From positions 124,001 through 188,000 of the forward strand of contig NZ_CP087132.1 in the NCBI RefSeq assembly GCF_020911885.1: a stretch of 64,000 bases of DNA, in the 5' to 3' direction. Position 1 is the first letter of the stretch. Every line of letters begins with the position of its first letter. A program made the position numbers and the translations under genes. Below are positions 28,016-37,071 of this stretch, one piece after another. The notes under the pieces are model-generated. The model searched no databases, was not told the DNA's origin, and saw only the letters and a program-made list of their open reading frames with translations. This stretch comes from Flavobacterium acetivorans (lineage in GTDB: Bacteria; Bacteroidota; Bacteroidia; Flavobacteriales; Flavobacteriaceae).

Positions 28016-28361
28016 TTTTTTTTATTTTTTATTAAAAATTCAGGATAAATATAACAAATATCTTATTAAAAGCAATACATTTCCTATTCTGAAAGGAGTA
28101 AAACCTATTAAAAAAAGCAACTGAAACAAACTCAACAGATATATAATCCATTCTTATACTTTTAATTACAAAAAGCTACTCACCATATTTAGTGATATTT
28201 ACATTGGAGATAAAAAAATTTAAATTTTAACAAGTTTTAACTTGTTTCTTATTACAATCAAGGCCAATTTTTGATCAAAAATGGACATGATTTTAAAAAA
28301 AAGTAATAAAAAAAACCTCCCGAAATAGAGAAATTCTAAAACTAATTATTTTTTAAAAACA
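28016..28361 (-). other. intergenic region with duplicated upstream element, copy 1
   Basis: No gene. It holds the promoter region of the OMP gene on its left. The block 28180-28243 contains the palindrome TCACCATATTTAGTGA (28180-28195) and ends TTAACAAGTTTTAACTT; a near copy precedes the next OMP gene at the same distance. The rest is A/T-rich. Confidence 0.6.
28180..28243 (-). promoter_or_regulatory. shared OMP upstream element, copy 1
   Basis: Palindrome TCACCATATTTAGTGA plus a distal TTTTAACAAGTTTTAACTT block, 165 bases before the start of OMP paralogue 1. It is repeated at 29098-29160 before OMP paralogue 2. Confidence 0.5.
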
Positions 28362-28937
28362 TTAAAATTTACAAGCCAATGACAATGATAAAACAGAGTT
28401 ATAAACTTTAGTCTTTTCACCCAAAAGAGCATCAAATTCTTCAGTAAAAAGATTAGACAAACCTAAATTGTAACGAACCCCCACAGAAATTTTTTCTGTA
28501 AAATCATATCCGGCACCAAAGTTCAATCCAAAATCTGTTGATTTAAATAATTTTTTTACGTCACCTGATAGCCCTCCATCCTCTTTCACTTTTGCAGACG
28601 TCAAAAAACCGACTTGAGGACCAACTTCTAAATTAAATTTTGGAGCGGCTAAATACTTAACCATAACAGGAATATTAACATAAGCCGTTTTAAAATTCCC
28701 TCCATCACCATCAGCTCCTTGTGTAGAATATAATAACTCAGGTTGTATAGCAAATTTATCCGAAACATTAATTTCAGCAAAACCACCAACATTAAAACCA
28801 ACTAATGTGGTATTATCTTGTATATCACCCGAAAAATTAGCAAAATTCAATCCCCCTTTTACTCCAAATTTAGCTTCTTGAGCATTAGCAAATCCAAATG
28901 CAAATACAGCCACTGCTGTCAAAATAATTTTTTTCAT
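28362..28937 (-). CDS. small outer-membrane beta-barrel protein (OMP paralogue 2)
   Basis: 191 residues. The signal peptide ends at FANAQ, then comes EAKFGVKGGLNFANFSGDI. Further strands include FAIQPELLYSTQGADGDGG and VGVRYNLGLSNLF, and the end is SLSLACKF. This is the PorT-like/'outer membrane protein beta-barrel' family. It is closely related to its downstream neighbour and to the divergent gene at 30157 (shared LAIQPELMYSTQGA strand), so the cluster arose by local duplication. Function unknown. Confidence 0.85.
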   Translation of the reverse strand: MKKIILTAVAVFAFGFANAQEAKFGVKGGLNFANFSGDIQDNTTLVGFNVGGFAEINVSDKFAIQPELLYSTQGADGDGGNFKTAYVNIPVMVKYLAAPKFNLEVGPQVGFLTSAKVKEDGGLSGDVKKLFKSTDFGLNFGAGYDFTEKISVGVRYNLGLSNLFTEEFDALLGEKTKVYNSVLSLSLACKF

Positions 28938-29223
28938 TTTTATTTTTATTAAAATTTCAGAGCGAATCTAATAATTATCTTGTTAAATACAATTAAAAAT
29001 CTTTTTCATAAAAAAATTAAACATAGAAAACAATGTAAAACAAAAACTTAAATACAAGAACAAATCATTGAATTTCAAATGATTAAAAAACAAATCATCA
29101 CCATATTTAGTGATTTTTATATAAAAAACAAAAAACTTATATTTTAACAAGTTTTAACTTTCTTTTATCCTCTAAAGACTATTATTGATGTAAAAAAAGA
29201 CCTTTTTTTTTTGCAAAACGCAA
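28938..29223 (-). other. intergenic region with duplicated upstream element, copy 2
   Basis: No gene. It carries the second copy of the upstream element (29098-29160) and otherwise A/T-rich sequence; the next OMP terminator follows. Confidence 0.55.
29098..29160 (-). promoter_or_regulatory. shared OMP upstream element, copy 2
   Basis: The same palindrome TCACCATATTTAGTGA (29098-29113) and TTTTAACAAGTTTTAACTT end, 161 bases before the start of OMP paralogue 2. The intervening bases are only loosely kept, which points to two protein-binding blocks rather than simple recent duplication. Confidence 0.5.
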
Positions 29224-29224
29224 T

Positions 29225-29252
29225 AAAAAAACCTCCAAACATGGAGGCTTTA
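29225..29252 (-). terminator. terminator after third OMP gene
   Basis: CCTCC-aaacat-GGAGG with a T-run on the minus strand. Confidence 0.7.
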
Positions 29253-29272
29253 AATTTTTAAATTTTATTATA

Positions 29273-29821
29273 TTAGAAATGCAATGCGAATCCAACTCTT
29301 ACCTCAAAGATTCCTTTATCATAAAAATCTTCATTTAAACTTACGTTGTAACGCAAACCAGGCTCAATAGAAACATTATCTCCCAAAAAAATGGCATAAC
29401 CACCCTGAATTCCGAGCCAAAGAGGATTCTCTCCAGCGTCTTTCCAAGAAGCTCCCGTCAAATCCACTTGCACCGGAATCATACTGCTAATATAATACTT
29501 AGCCCCTACTTTATAAGTAAACGAAGTAACATCTCCATCAAGAACACTAGAATATCCAAGTCCCGCCTTAATAGCCAAATCATTTATTACAAAATAACCT
29601 GCTTCAGCCCCAATAGACCATTCCGTATTCCCATCTGTTGTAGTAAAACCAAAACCAGTATTGGCCGAATGAGCCGCTGTTCCTCCACCAAAGCCAGTAT
29701 TAGCCTCTATCAGCCATTTCCCTTCTGAAGTTTGACCTCCGTTATTATGCATTTTTTTGTCCTGGGCAGTTACTAAACCAAAAATGAATAATGCTACTGC
29801 CGTTAAAGTAATTTTTTTCAT
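29273..29821 (-). CDS. small outer-membrane beta-barrel protein (third)
   Basis: 182 residues from ATG 29821, where the signal peptide MKKITLTAVALFIFGLVTAQ starts; the frame is open ten codons earlier. After a short hydrophilic stretch, barrel strands alternate (EWSIGAEAGYFVINDLAIKA; FTYKVGAKYYISSMIPVQVD) and end FEVRVGFALHF. It is more distant from the other three barrels: it keeps a similar signal peptide, but the body resembles OmpW/general OMP_b-brl proteins. Function unknown. Confidence 0.83.
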   Translation of the reverse strand: MKKITLTAVALFIFGLVTAQDKKMHNNGGQTSEGKWLIEANTGFGGGTAAHSANTGFGFTTTDGNTEWSIGAEAGYFVINDLAIKAGLGYSSVLDGDVTSFTYKVGAKYYISSMIPVQVDLTGASWKDAGENPLWLGIQGGYAIFLGDNVSIEPGLRYNVSLNEDFYDKGIFEVRVGFALHF

Positions 29822-30156
29822 GATGTTTGTTTTAGAAATTAGTATCCCCAAAGTTACTTAACAGCATTAAAAAGCACCCATCTAAAAACAAAAAACCGTT
29901 GACTAACAATATATTACGACTAAAGCTGCGTTGAAAAAACAATCTGAAAGTTTAAGATTACTTTTTTAGAAGGATTCTTAAAAAACAAAAAGGCAAAAAA
30001 ATGCCTTTTTTTCATAAAAAAAATAGCTTCGGTAGAGAAATTAAAACAAAAAAAGAAACTGATTCTTTCAAAAAAAAGAGAAAAAACACAATAATTATCT
30101 AATTAAACTGTTTTAAATTGCGAACTCAAATTAGACATAAATAAAAAACCTACTTT
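29822..30156. other. divergent OMP intergenic region
   Basis: 335 bases between two divergent OMP genes, no reading frame. It contains a terminator-shaped hairpin (29987-30012) that belongs to neither flanking gene, and an unassigned A-rich segment before the start at 30157. Confidence 0.5.
29987..30012. terminator. orphan terminator-like hairpin
   Basis: AAAAAGGCA-aaaaaa-TGCCTTTTT with T-runs in both directions, in a region where both neighbouring genes point away. Confidence 0.45.
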
Positions 30157-30720
30157 ATGAAAAAAGCATTTTTAATTGCCACAATTTTTCTTGGTATGTC
30201 GGCAAGCATCCATGCCCAATCTGTTAAATTCGGAATCAAAGCCGGACTAAATTATGCCAATCAAACAGGTACTGATATTACCATAAACAGTATCAATTAC
30301 AAGACAGAAGCCATCACAAGCTATCACGCCGGTTTTGTTGCCGAAATCAAACTTTTGAATAAGTTAGCTATCCAACCCGAGTTGATGTATTCTACACAAG
30401 GAGCCACTTACAAAAACGCAATTGACGAATTTAAAAATGACTTAGGCTATGTTTCTATACCGCTTTTGGTAAAAATTTACCTAAGCGATAGCTTCAGCTT
30501 GGAGTTAGGACCACAAGCCTCATTTTTATTGAGCGGCAAAGACGATGTTAAATTCCAAGACCAAAGTACTTTTGATGCAGCGGCTGTTGGCGGATTAGGA
30601 TTAAAAGTAACAAAAAACCTATTTCTTCAAGCTAGATATGGCTTAGGATTAACCGATTTTTCTAAAAATGCTCAAACTAAGAACTCTGTAGTTCAGGTTT
30701 CGGCAGGAATCCTTTTCTAA
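30157..30720 (+). CDS. small outer-membrane beta-barrel protein (fourth, divergent)
   Basis: 187 residues. Signal peptide MKKAFLIATIFLGMSASIHAQ, then SVKFGIKAGLNYANQTGTD. The strand LAIQPELMYSTQGATYKNA is nearly the same as in OMP paralogue 2, and the C-terminus VVQVSAGILF ends in Phe. It belongs to the same eight-strand barrel family and lies on the opposite strand. A good terminator (30743-30770) follows. Confidence 0.85.
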   Translation: MKKAFLIATIFLGMSASIHAQSVKFGIKAGLNYANQTGTDITINSINYKTEAITSYHAGFVAEIKLLNKLAIQPELMYSTQGATYKNAIDEFKNDLGYVSIPLLVKIYLSDSFSLELGPQASFLLSGKDDVKFQDQSTFDAAAVGGLGLKVTKNLFLQARYGLGLTDFSKNAQTKNSVVQVSAGILF

Positions 30721-30742
30721 AAATCACAAAACTAATTCCTTC

Positions 30743-30772
30743 AAAACCGTTCTTTAATTGGAACGGTTTTTT
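30743..30772 (+). terminator. terminator after fourth OMP gene
   Basis: AAAACCGTTC-tttaattg-GAACGGTTTT followed by T-run. Confidence 0.85.
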
Positions 30773-30887
30773 TATTTTTACAAAAACTAAAAACTATGAA
30801 ATAGCCATGATTAACTAATTGCAATTACTAATAAAGATAATTCATCATGGCGTATAACATATTTCCAAAATTTAATATTATCTATAT

Positions 30888-31301
30888 ATGAAAATCAGCA
30901 TCATCAACGGCCCAAATCTTAATCTTTTAGGAAAAAGAGAACCAGAAGTATACGGTAGCCAAACTTTTGAGGAGTATTTTACTGGCCTTCAAATAAAACA
31001 TCCCACAATAGAATTCAGCTATTTTCAAAGTAATATAGAAGGCGAATTGATTGATAAAATTCAGGAATTTGGTTTTTCATATGATGGAATTATTCTTAAT
31101 GCTGGCGCTTATACCCACACCTCAATTGGTATTGGCGACGCCATAAAAGCAATAAGTACTCCAGTTGTAGAAGTCCATATTTCGAATACTTTTTCTCGTG
31201 AAAGCTTCAGACACCAATCCTACATTTCTGGTAATGCCAAAGGAGTTATTTTAGGTTTCGGATTACGAAGTTATGACTTGGCTATCCAGTCTTTTTTATG
31301 A
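30888..31301 (+). CDS. aroQ: 3-dehydroquinate dehydratase, type II
   Basis: 137 residues, the normal size for the dodecameric type II enzyme. MKISIINGPNLNLLGKREPE with VYG is the family signature, with the catalytic Tyr. NAGAYTHTSIGIGDAI and VEVHISNTFSRE followed by FRHQSYISG supply the other active-site residues, including the His of the last motif. It converts 3-dehydroquinate to 3-dehydroshikimate in the shikimate pathway. The OMP cluster separates it from xerD. Confidence 0.95.
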   Translation: MKISIINGPNLNLLGKREPEVYGSQTFEEYFTGLQIKHPTIEFSYFQSNIEGELIDKIQEFGFSYDGIILNAGAYTHTSIGIGDAIKAISTPVVEVHISNTFSRESFRHQSYISGNAKGVILGFGLRSYDLAIQSFL

Positions 31302-31399
31302 CAATCCTAAAACCATTAAAAAGAAACCCTTAAAGCTTTAACATATTATTAATAGACTAATTATTAAGTTCTTATATTTTTGTGAAAGAAAAAACTTTC

Positions 31400-33883
31400 A
31401 TGAAAACATATTTTTATATTTTAATCTCCTTAGCAACCACTGCAGGCTTTGCTCAAATCAAAGGAACGGTAACGGATGAAAAGGGAAGCCCTTTGCCTTT
31501 TGTAACAATATTCGAAGATGACACTTACAACGGAACTACTTCAAACGAGCAGGGAAAATATGAATTGAATTTAAAAACGGATGGCAAGAGTGCCGTAGTG
31601 TTCCAATACCTTGGTTTTAAAACTCAAAAAGTATCCGTTCAACCAAAAAAGCAACCTTATTCTTTGGATGTAAAAATGGTTGAAGAAAGCTTTTCATTGA
31701 ATGAAGTAGTGATTAACACCAAAATCAATCCCGCCATTGCCATTATAAAAAAGGCTATTGCCAGCAAAAAAGAAAATACCGAAAAAACGGCTCGTTTTAA
31801 AGCCGACTTCTATTCCAGAGGTATTTTTAAGCTCAAAAATGCACCCAAAAAGATATTTGGACAAAAAATTGGCGACATGAATGGTTCTTTAGATTCCACC
31901 GGCACTGGAATTATTTCATTATCAGAAACCTTTTCCAAAATTATTTTTGAGAAACCAAATAATTTGAAAGAAATCGTGACTGCTTCAAAAGTCAGCGGAA
32001 ATAATAATGGCTACAGCTACAATACCGCCAGATCATCATTTTATGACTTTTATGATAATACTGTCAATTTTGGCATTAACATGATTTCGCCTCTTGCTGA
32101 CAATGCTTTCAATTATTATAAATTCAATTTAGAAGGCACATTCAATGACGAAAATAACCAAATGATCAATAAAATCAAAGTTATTGCAAAACGCGATAAA
32201 GAACCTGTTTTTGAAGGTTACATCTATATCGTTGAAGATTCGTGGGCAATTTACGCGGTAGATCTAGACATAAAAGGTTATCGAATGAAAGAAGAGTTTG
32301 TAGATGTTATGACACTAAAACAAAATTTCAGTTACAGTAAAACCAACCGATTGTGGGCAAAAAACACCCAAAGTCTTGATATTACTGCCGGAGCTTTTGG
32401 CATAAAATTCTTTGGAAAATACACCTATGTGTACAGCGATTATGAGTTCGTCAATTCTTTTTCTAAAAAAACGTTCACAAACGAAATTACAGCCATCGAA
32501 ATCGATTCAAATAAAAAAGACACTCTTTTTTGGAATGCTAACAGACCAATTCCTTTGACATTGGAAGAAAAAGACGATTATACCCGAAAAGACAGTATTT
32601 ACAAGGTACGTAACTCCGAAAAATATTTAGATTCCATTGACAAAAAAGGGAATAAGTTTAAAATACTTAAAATCATCAACGGTTATACCTACCGAAACAG
32701 CTCGAAAAAACAGTCTTTCAGCTATGATGGCTTGCTAAATCTCGGTTCGTTAAGTTTCAATACGGTTCAGGGTTATAATTTAGATTCCGGTTTTTCATTC
32801 ACAGACTGGAATACGGAGAAAAAAGGAAAATACACCTCGGTAAAAACAAAATTTAATTATGGTTTTTCGGAAGACCGATTGCGTGTCACAGGTCAATTTA
32901 CACATCGATTCAACAACCAAAATTATGCAACTTTAACCGCATCAGGAGGAAGCACAGTAAAACAATTCAATGAAAACCAGCCTATCAGTAAGACTATAAA
33001 CACCATCAGTTCCTTATTTTTTAAGGACAATTACATGAAATTGTATAATCTGGAGTTTGCCCAGCTAAATTATGGTCAAGATATAGCTAATGGAATAAAT
33101 TTAAACGGGAAAATAGAATTCCAACAACGAAAACCTTTGTTCAATACTACCGATTTTTCTTATTTTAACAAAGAGGATTTATACACTTCGAATAATCCGT
33201 TAGCTCCAAACGACTTTGTAAGTCCAGGTTTTGAAGAACATCATTTAATGAAGGCAAGTTTGAATGCAAAAATTAATTTTGGTAACAAATACTCCACCCG
33301 ACCTGACGGTAAGTTCAATATACGAAATAGAAAATATCCAACGCTATTTGTGGCTTATGAAAAAGCATTTGCCGCAAGCGAGAAAAAATATGAGTTTGAC
33401 CATGTCAGTTCCCGACTTACTTACGAAGCAACAATAGCAAACAAGGGGAATTTTGCCTTGAATTTAAAAGCAGGAAAGTTTTTTAATGCTAAAAATATTG
33501 CTTTTATGGATTATAAACATTTTAACGGAAACCAAACACACATTGGTCAATCTAATCGGTACTTGAATGTTTTTAATTTATTGCCTTATTATTCGAATAG
33601 CACAAACGACAGCTATTTTGAAGCACATATGGAACACAACGACCAAGGTTACATTATGAACAAAATTCCGTTGCTGAATAAATTAAAATCGACTCTCGTT
33701 TTAGGAGCTCATAGCCTTGCCATTCCTAATTCAAAACCTTATTCGGAATTTACTATTGGTCTTGATAATCTTGGTTTTGGTAAATTTAAGATGTTCAGAG
33801 TTGATTATGTTCGTTCTTACCAAAACGGATACCAAGGAGATGGAATCATTTTTGGCTTGAAATTTTTGGACATACTGGAATAA
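31400..33883 (+). CDS. DUF5686/carboxypeptidase-regulatory-like outer-membrane protein
   Basis: 827 residues from ATG 31400; the frame also has a GTG six codons earlier. Signal peptide MKTYFYILISLATTAGFAQ, then a CarboxypepD_reg-like domain (IKGTVTDEKGSPLPFVTIF; NGTTSNEQGKYELNL) and a long DUF5686 beta-barrel-like region with conserved Trp/Tyr strands. It resembles TonB-dependent receptors in layout, but I see no plug, so it is probably an outer-membrane barrel of unknown role. The last residues, FGLKFLDILE, are close to the strand-type end. Confidence 0.88.
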   Translation: MKTYFYILISLATTAGFAQIKGTVTDEKGSPLPFVTIFEDDTYNGTTSNEQGKYELNLKTDGKSAVVFQYLGFKTQKVSVQPKKQPYSLDVKMVEESFSLNEVVINTKINPAIAIIKKAIASKKENTEKTARFKADFYSRGIFKLKNAPKKIFGQKIGDMNGSLDSTGTGIISLSETFSKIIFEKPNNLKEIVTASKVSGNNNGYSYNTARSSFYDFYDNTVNFGINMISPLADNAFNYYKFNLEGTFNDENNQMINKIKVIAKRDKEPVFEGYIYIVEDSWAIYAVDLDIKGYRMKEEFVDVMTLKQNFSYSKTNRLWAKNTQSLDITAGAFGIKFFGKYTYVYSDYEFVNSFSKKTFTNEITAIEIDSNKKDTLFWNANRPIPLTLEEKDDYTRKDSIYKVRNSEKYLDSIDKKGNKFKILKIINGYTYRNSSKKQSFSYDGLLNLGSLSFNTVQGYNLDSGFSFTDWNTEKKGKYTSVKTKFNYGFSEDRLRVTGQFTHRFNNQNYATLTASGGSTVKQFNENQPISKTINTISSLFFKDNYMKLYNLEFAQLNYGQDIANGINLNGKIEFQQRKPLFNTTDFSYFNKEDLYTSNNPLAPNDFVSPGFEEHHLMKASLNAKINFGNKYSTRPDGKFNIRNRKYPTLFVAYEKAFAASEKKYEFDHVSSRLTYEATIANKGNFALNLKAGKFFNAKNIAFMDYKHFNGNQTHIGQSNRYLNVFNLLPYYSNSTNDSYFEAHMEHNDQGYIMNKIPLLNKLKSTLVLGAHSLAIPNSKPYSEFTIGLDNLGFGKFKMFRVDYVRSYQNGYQGDGIIFGLKFLDILE

Positions 33884-33899
33884 TATTCTGTTTGTAACA

Positions 33900-33940
33900 A
33901 AAAAAAAAACGAGTCCTTTTTTTAATCGGACTCGTTTTTT
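33900..33940. terminator. bidirectional terminator
   Basis: ACGAGTCC ... GGACTCGT stem flanked by A- and T-runs, between convergent genes. Confidence 0.85.
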
Positions 33941-33961
33941 TAATTCTTTCAAAAGAAATAA

Positions 33962-34837
33962 TCAATGGTATTTATCAGGCTCCACATGTATCAAAACATG
34001 TCCCAATTCAGGAATTTCTTTTCTTAAAGTATCTTTTAACTTATGGGCTAAGTCGTGTCCTTCTTTTACCGAAATATCAGCATTGACAATCGCATGAAGA
34101 TCAACATGGTATTTCATTCCTGATTTTCGAATAAAACATTTTTCGGTATCTATAATGCCTTCTACCTGAAAAGACACTTTCCGGATATGCTCTATCAAAT
34201 CATCGTACAAATGTTCGTCCATAATCTCTCCGAGTGCCGGTCTGAAAATCAAATAACTGTTATAAAGAATAAATCCAGAAGCAAAAAGAGCTGCCCAATC
34301 GTCGGCTTCCTCGTAGCCTTTACCCAAAATCAAAGCAATAGAAATTCCTATGAATGCGGCAACCGAAGTGATTGCATCGCTTCTGTGGTGCCAAGCATCT
34401 GCTTTTAGCGAAGAACTATTGGTTTCGACACTTCTTTTCATAACCAGGCGAAAAGAGAATTCTTTCCAGATAATTATTGATCCTAACACAATAAGCGTCC
34501 AGGGCTTGGGCAATTCATGCGGAATGCTAATATTGGCGATACTTTCATAGGCAATGATTGTTGCCGAGGTAATCAAAAAACCCACTACCAAAAATGTTAT
34601 CAATGGTTCGGCGCGACCGTGACCATAGGGATGATTGCTGTCGGCTGGTTTATTCGAATATTTGATTCCAAAGAGTACTAAAAGCGAGGCAAAAATATCT
34701 GTTGTAGACTCTATTGCATCGGCAATTAAGGCATACGAATTGCCAAAAAAACCTGCTAAGCCTTTAATAATTGCTAAGCAGGTATTTCCTATGATACTAA
34801 AATAAGTTGCCTTTACGGCTGTTTGTTCATTGTTCAT
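33962..34837 (-). CDS. cation diffusion facilitator (CDF) family transporter
   Basis: 291 residues with six hydrophobic segments. Metal-site pattern: DAIESTTDIFAS (helix 2, where the usual HxxxD is ExxxD here) and DAWHHRSDAITS (helix 5), plus the loop SNHPYGHGRAEP. The C-terminal cytoplasmic domain has VDLHAIVNADISVKEGH. CDF proteins export Zn, Fe, Mn or Co in exchange for protons; the ion cannot be told here. It ends 15 bases downstream of murA on the same strand. Confidence 0.92.
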   Translation of the reverse strand: MNNEQTAVKATYFSIIGNTCLAIIKGLAGFFGNSYALIADAIESTTDIFASLLVLFGIKYSNKPADSNHPYGHGRAEPLITFLVVGFLITSATIIAYESIANISIPHELPKPWTLIVLGSIIIWKEFSFRLVMKRSVETNSSSLKADAWHHRSDAITSVAAFIGISIALILGKGYEEADDWAALFASGFILYNSYLIFRPALGEIMDEHLYDDLIEHIRKVSFQVEGIIDTEKCFIRKSGMKYHVDLHAIVNADISVKEGHDLAHKLKDTLRKEIPELGHVLIHVEPDKYH

Positions 34838-34852
34838 TATTGGTGTTGTTGT

Positions 34853-36166
34853 TTATTCAACGCGAACAATGTTGGCTCCAATAGCTCTCAATCGTTCGTC
34901 AATTCTTTCGTAACCGCGATCAATTTGTTCTATATTTTGAATGGTGCTTGTTCCTTTTGCCGAAAGCGCAGCAATCAACAAGGAAATACCAGCACGAATA
35001 TCTGGCGATGACATCGTTGTCGCTTTTAATTGCGACTGAAAATCATGTCCCATAACTACTGCTCTATGTGGGTCGCACAACATAATTTTGGCTCCCATAT
35101 CGATTAATTTGTCTACGAAGAACAAACGGCTTTCAAACATTTTTTGATGAATCAACACATCCCCTTTTGCTTGTGTTGCCACAACCAAAACGATACTCAA
35201 TAAATCAGGTGTAAACCCTGGCCATGGCGCATCGGCAACGGTAAGAATAGAACCATCAATATCCGTTTTAATTTCATATCCATCTTCATGAGAAGGAATA
35301 TAAATATCATCTCCTCTGCGCTCTAATGTAATTCCTATTTTTCTAAAAGTACTAGGAATCACACCTAAGTTGTCCCAACTTACATTTTTAATGGTAATTT
35401 CACTTCTGGTCATAGCCGCAAGACCAATCCAAGAACCAATTTCAATCATGTCTGGAAGAATTCTGTGCTCACAACCGCCAAGATATTCTACTCCTTCGAT
35501 AGTCAATAAATTTGATCCTACGCCAGTAATTTTGGCGCCCATAGAATTCAACATCTTGCATAATTGTTGCAAATAAGGTTCGCAAGCAGCATTATAAACC
35601 GTTGTAATTCCTTTGGCCAAAACAGCAGCCATAACAATATTAGCCGTTCCTGTTACAGACGCTTCATCAAGTAACATATGAGCACCTGTCAAACCTTCTG
35701 TAGCCTCAACTCCATAAAAATGATCTTCTCTATTGTAACGGAATTTTGCGCCTAAATTAATAAAGCCTTCAAAATGCGTATCCAATCTTCTTCTTCCAAT
35801 CTTATCTCCACCCGGTTTTGGGATATATCCTTTTCCAAAACGAGCCAAAAGCGGACCAACAATCATAATAGAACCTCTCAAAGCTCCACCCTCTTTCTTA
35901 AATGCTTCGGTTTCTAGATAGCCAACATTAACTTCATCAGCCTGAAAAGTATAAGAACCGGAACCTATTTTTTGAATTTTTACACCTAAATTCCCCAAAA
36001 GGGTAATCAATTTATTGATATCAATAATATCAGGAATGTTGTTGATTGTTACTTTTTCGGGAGTTAAAAGAACCGCACACAAAATTTGTAATGCTTCATT
36101 TTTTGCTCCTTGCGGAGTAATCTCTCCCTTTAGGCGAATGCCGCCTTCTATTTTAAAAATTCCCAT
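34853..36166 (-). CDS. murA: UDP-GlcNAc 1-carboxyvinyltransferase
   Basis: 437 residues, full length. First committed step of peptidoglycan synthesis: transfer of enolpyruvate from PEP to UDP-GlcNAc in the cytoplasm. It opens with GGIRLKGEITPQGAKNEALQ (the KN dyad) and has the active loop PKPGGDKIGRRRLDTHFEGF at 117-136. In E. coli this loop carries Cys115 (GGCxIGARPVD); here the position is Asp121. An Asp at this place is active but not alkylated by fosfomycin in other bacteria. Directly followed by the CDF gene on the same strand. Confidence 0.96.
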   Translation of the reverse strand: MGIFKIEGGIRLKGEITPQGAKNEALQILCAVLLTPEKVTINNIPDIIDINKLITLLGNLGVKIQKIGSGSYTFQADEVNVGYLETEAFKKEGGALRGSIMIVGPLLARFGKGYIPKPGGDKIGRRRLDTHFEGFINLGAKFRYNREDHFYGVEATEGLTGAHMLLDEASVTGTANIVMAAVLAKGITTVYNAACEPYLQQLCKMLNSMGAKITGVGSNLLTIEGVEYLGGCEHRILPDMIEIGSWIGLAAMTRSEITIKNVSWDNLGVIPSTFRKIGITLERRGDDIYIPSHEDGYEIKTDIDGSILTVADAPWPGFTPDLLSIVLVVATQAKGDVLIHQKMFESRLFFVDKLIDMGAKIMLCDPHRAVVMGHDFQSQLKATTMSSPDIRAGISLLIAALSAKGTSTIQNIEQIDRGYERIDERLRAIGANIVRVE

Positions 36167-36260
36167 ATTATTTTATTAAGATTATAAGGTATTTAGGCAG
36201 TCCGTTTTCGAAATTAATATAGGAAATCACCTTATATTATTCGACAATTTCACTCCTCAA

Positions 36261-36980
36261 TTACTGATTATTTTGTTTTTTTGAAAAAGGTTTTTGTTTG
36301 GCCGTTTTCAGGTTTTTATTGCTCTGGATTTTTGGTGGTCCTGCTGGCGCAATTTTATTGGATATTCGTTTATTTGTGCGCAATAAATCTGTCGTGTTTA
36401 TAAGCTCTTCTGTACTTTGACGTAAATCTAATTTACCACCAGACAATTCATACAAATGCTCAAAAATAACATCATCTTTCACCGTGTCTTTATTCCAACT
36501 CAGATAGGATTTCTTCATGTGATTGGCGATCACTTTCACCAAAGCACTTTTCATTTCGCCTTCCTCCCATTTATTGGCAACATCAATCATGTATTTAATA
36601 TTATTGCCATAATATCTGTATTTGGGAAAATTTTGAGGGTATTTTAACGCATCCGGTTTCAATTGCAATACTTCGCGCGATGGTATTGGATATGGTGATT
36701 CAACATCTAATTTAAAATCAGACATAATAAAAAGCTGATCCCACAATTTATGCTGAAAATCAAGCACATCTCGCAAATGAGGATTCAAACTCCCCATAAC
36801 TTGAATGATGTACTTTGCCATTTTATTTCGCTCTTCGGCATTCTCAATTGCTGTCGCCTGATCGATCAATTTTTGCAAATGACGCCCATATTCAGGAATA
36901 ATTAAATGCGGTCTTTCAGCATTGTATTCCAGATGATGAACAACATCGTTCGCAATTTCTTTCTTGTATTTCGAATTCAT
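36261..36980 (-). CDS. DUF4290 family protein
   Basis: 239 residues, soluble, no signal peptide. The first part, YKKEIANDVVHHLEYNAERP, YGRHLQKLIDQA and MGSLNPHLRD, belongs to the Bacteroidota-specific DUF4290, commonly found next to murA as here. The C-terminal 40 residues are Lys/Gln/Asn-rich and probably disordered. Function unknown. It starts upstream of murA with a 94-base gap, so co-transcription is likely. Confidence 0.85.
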   Translation of the reverse strand: MNSKYKKEIANDVVHHLEYNAERPHLIIPEYGRHLQKLIDQATAIENAEERNKMAKYIIQVMGSLNPHLRDVLDFQHKLWDQLFIMSDFKLDVESPYPIPSREVLQLKPDALKYPQNFPKYRYYGNNIKYMIDVANKWEEGEMKSALVKVIANHMKKSYLSWNKDTVKDDVIFEHLYELSGGKLDLRQSTEELINTTDLLRTNKRISNKIAPAGPPKIQSNKNLKTAKQKPFSKKQNNQ

Positions 36981-37071
36981 AGGTGAATTTTATTTTGATT
37001 CTGAGTCGTTGCCAAAGCTGAAGACTATCGTTTTTACAAACGTGTGTGGGCAATAAAAAAGTACAAACTGA

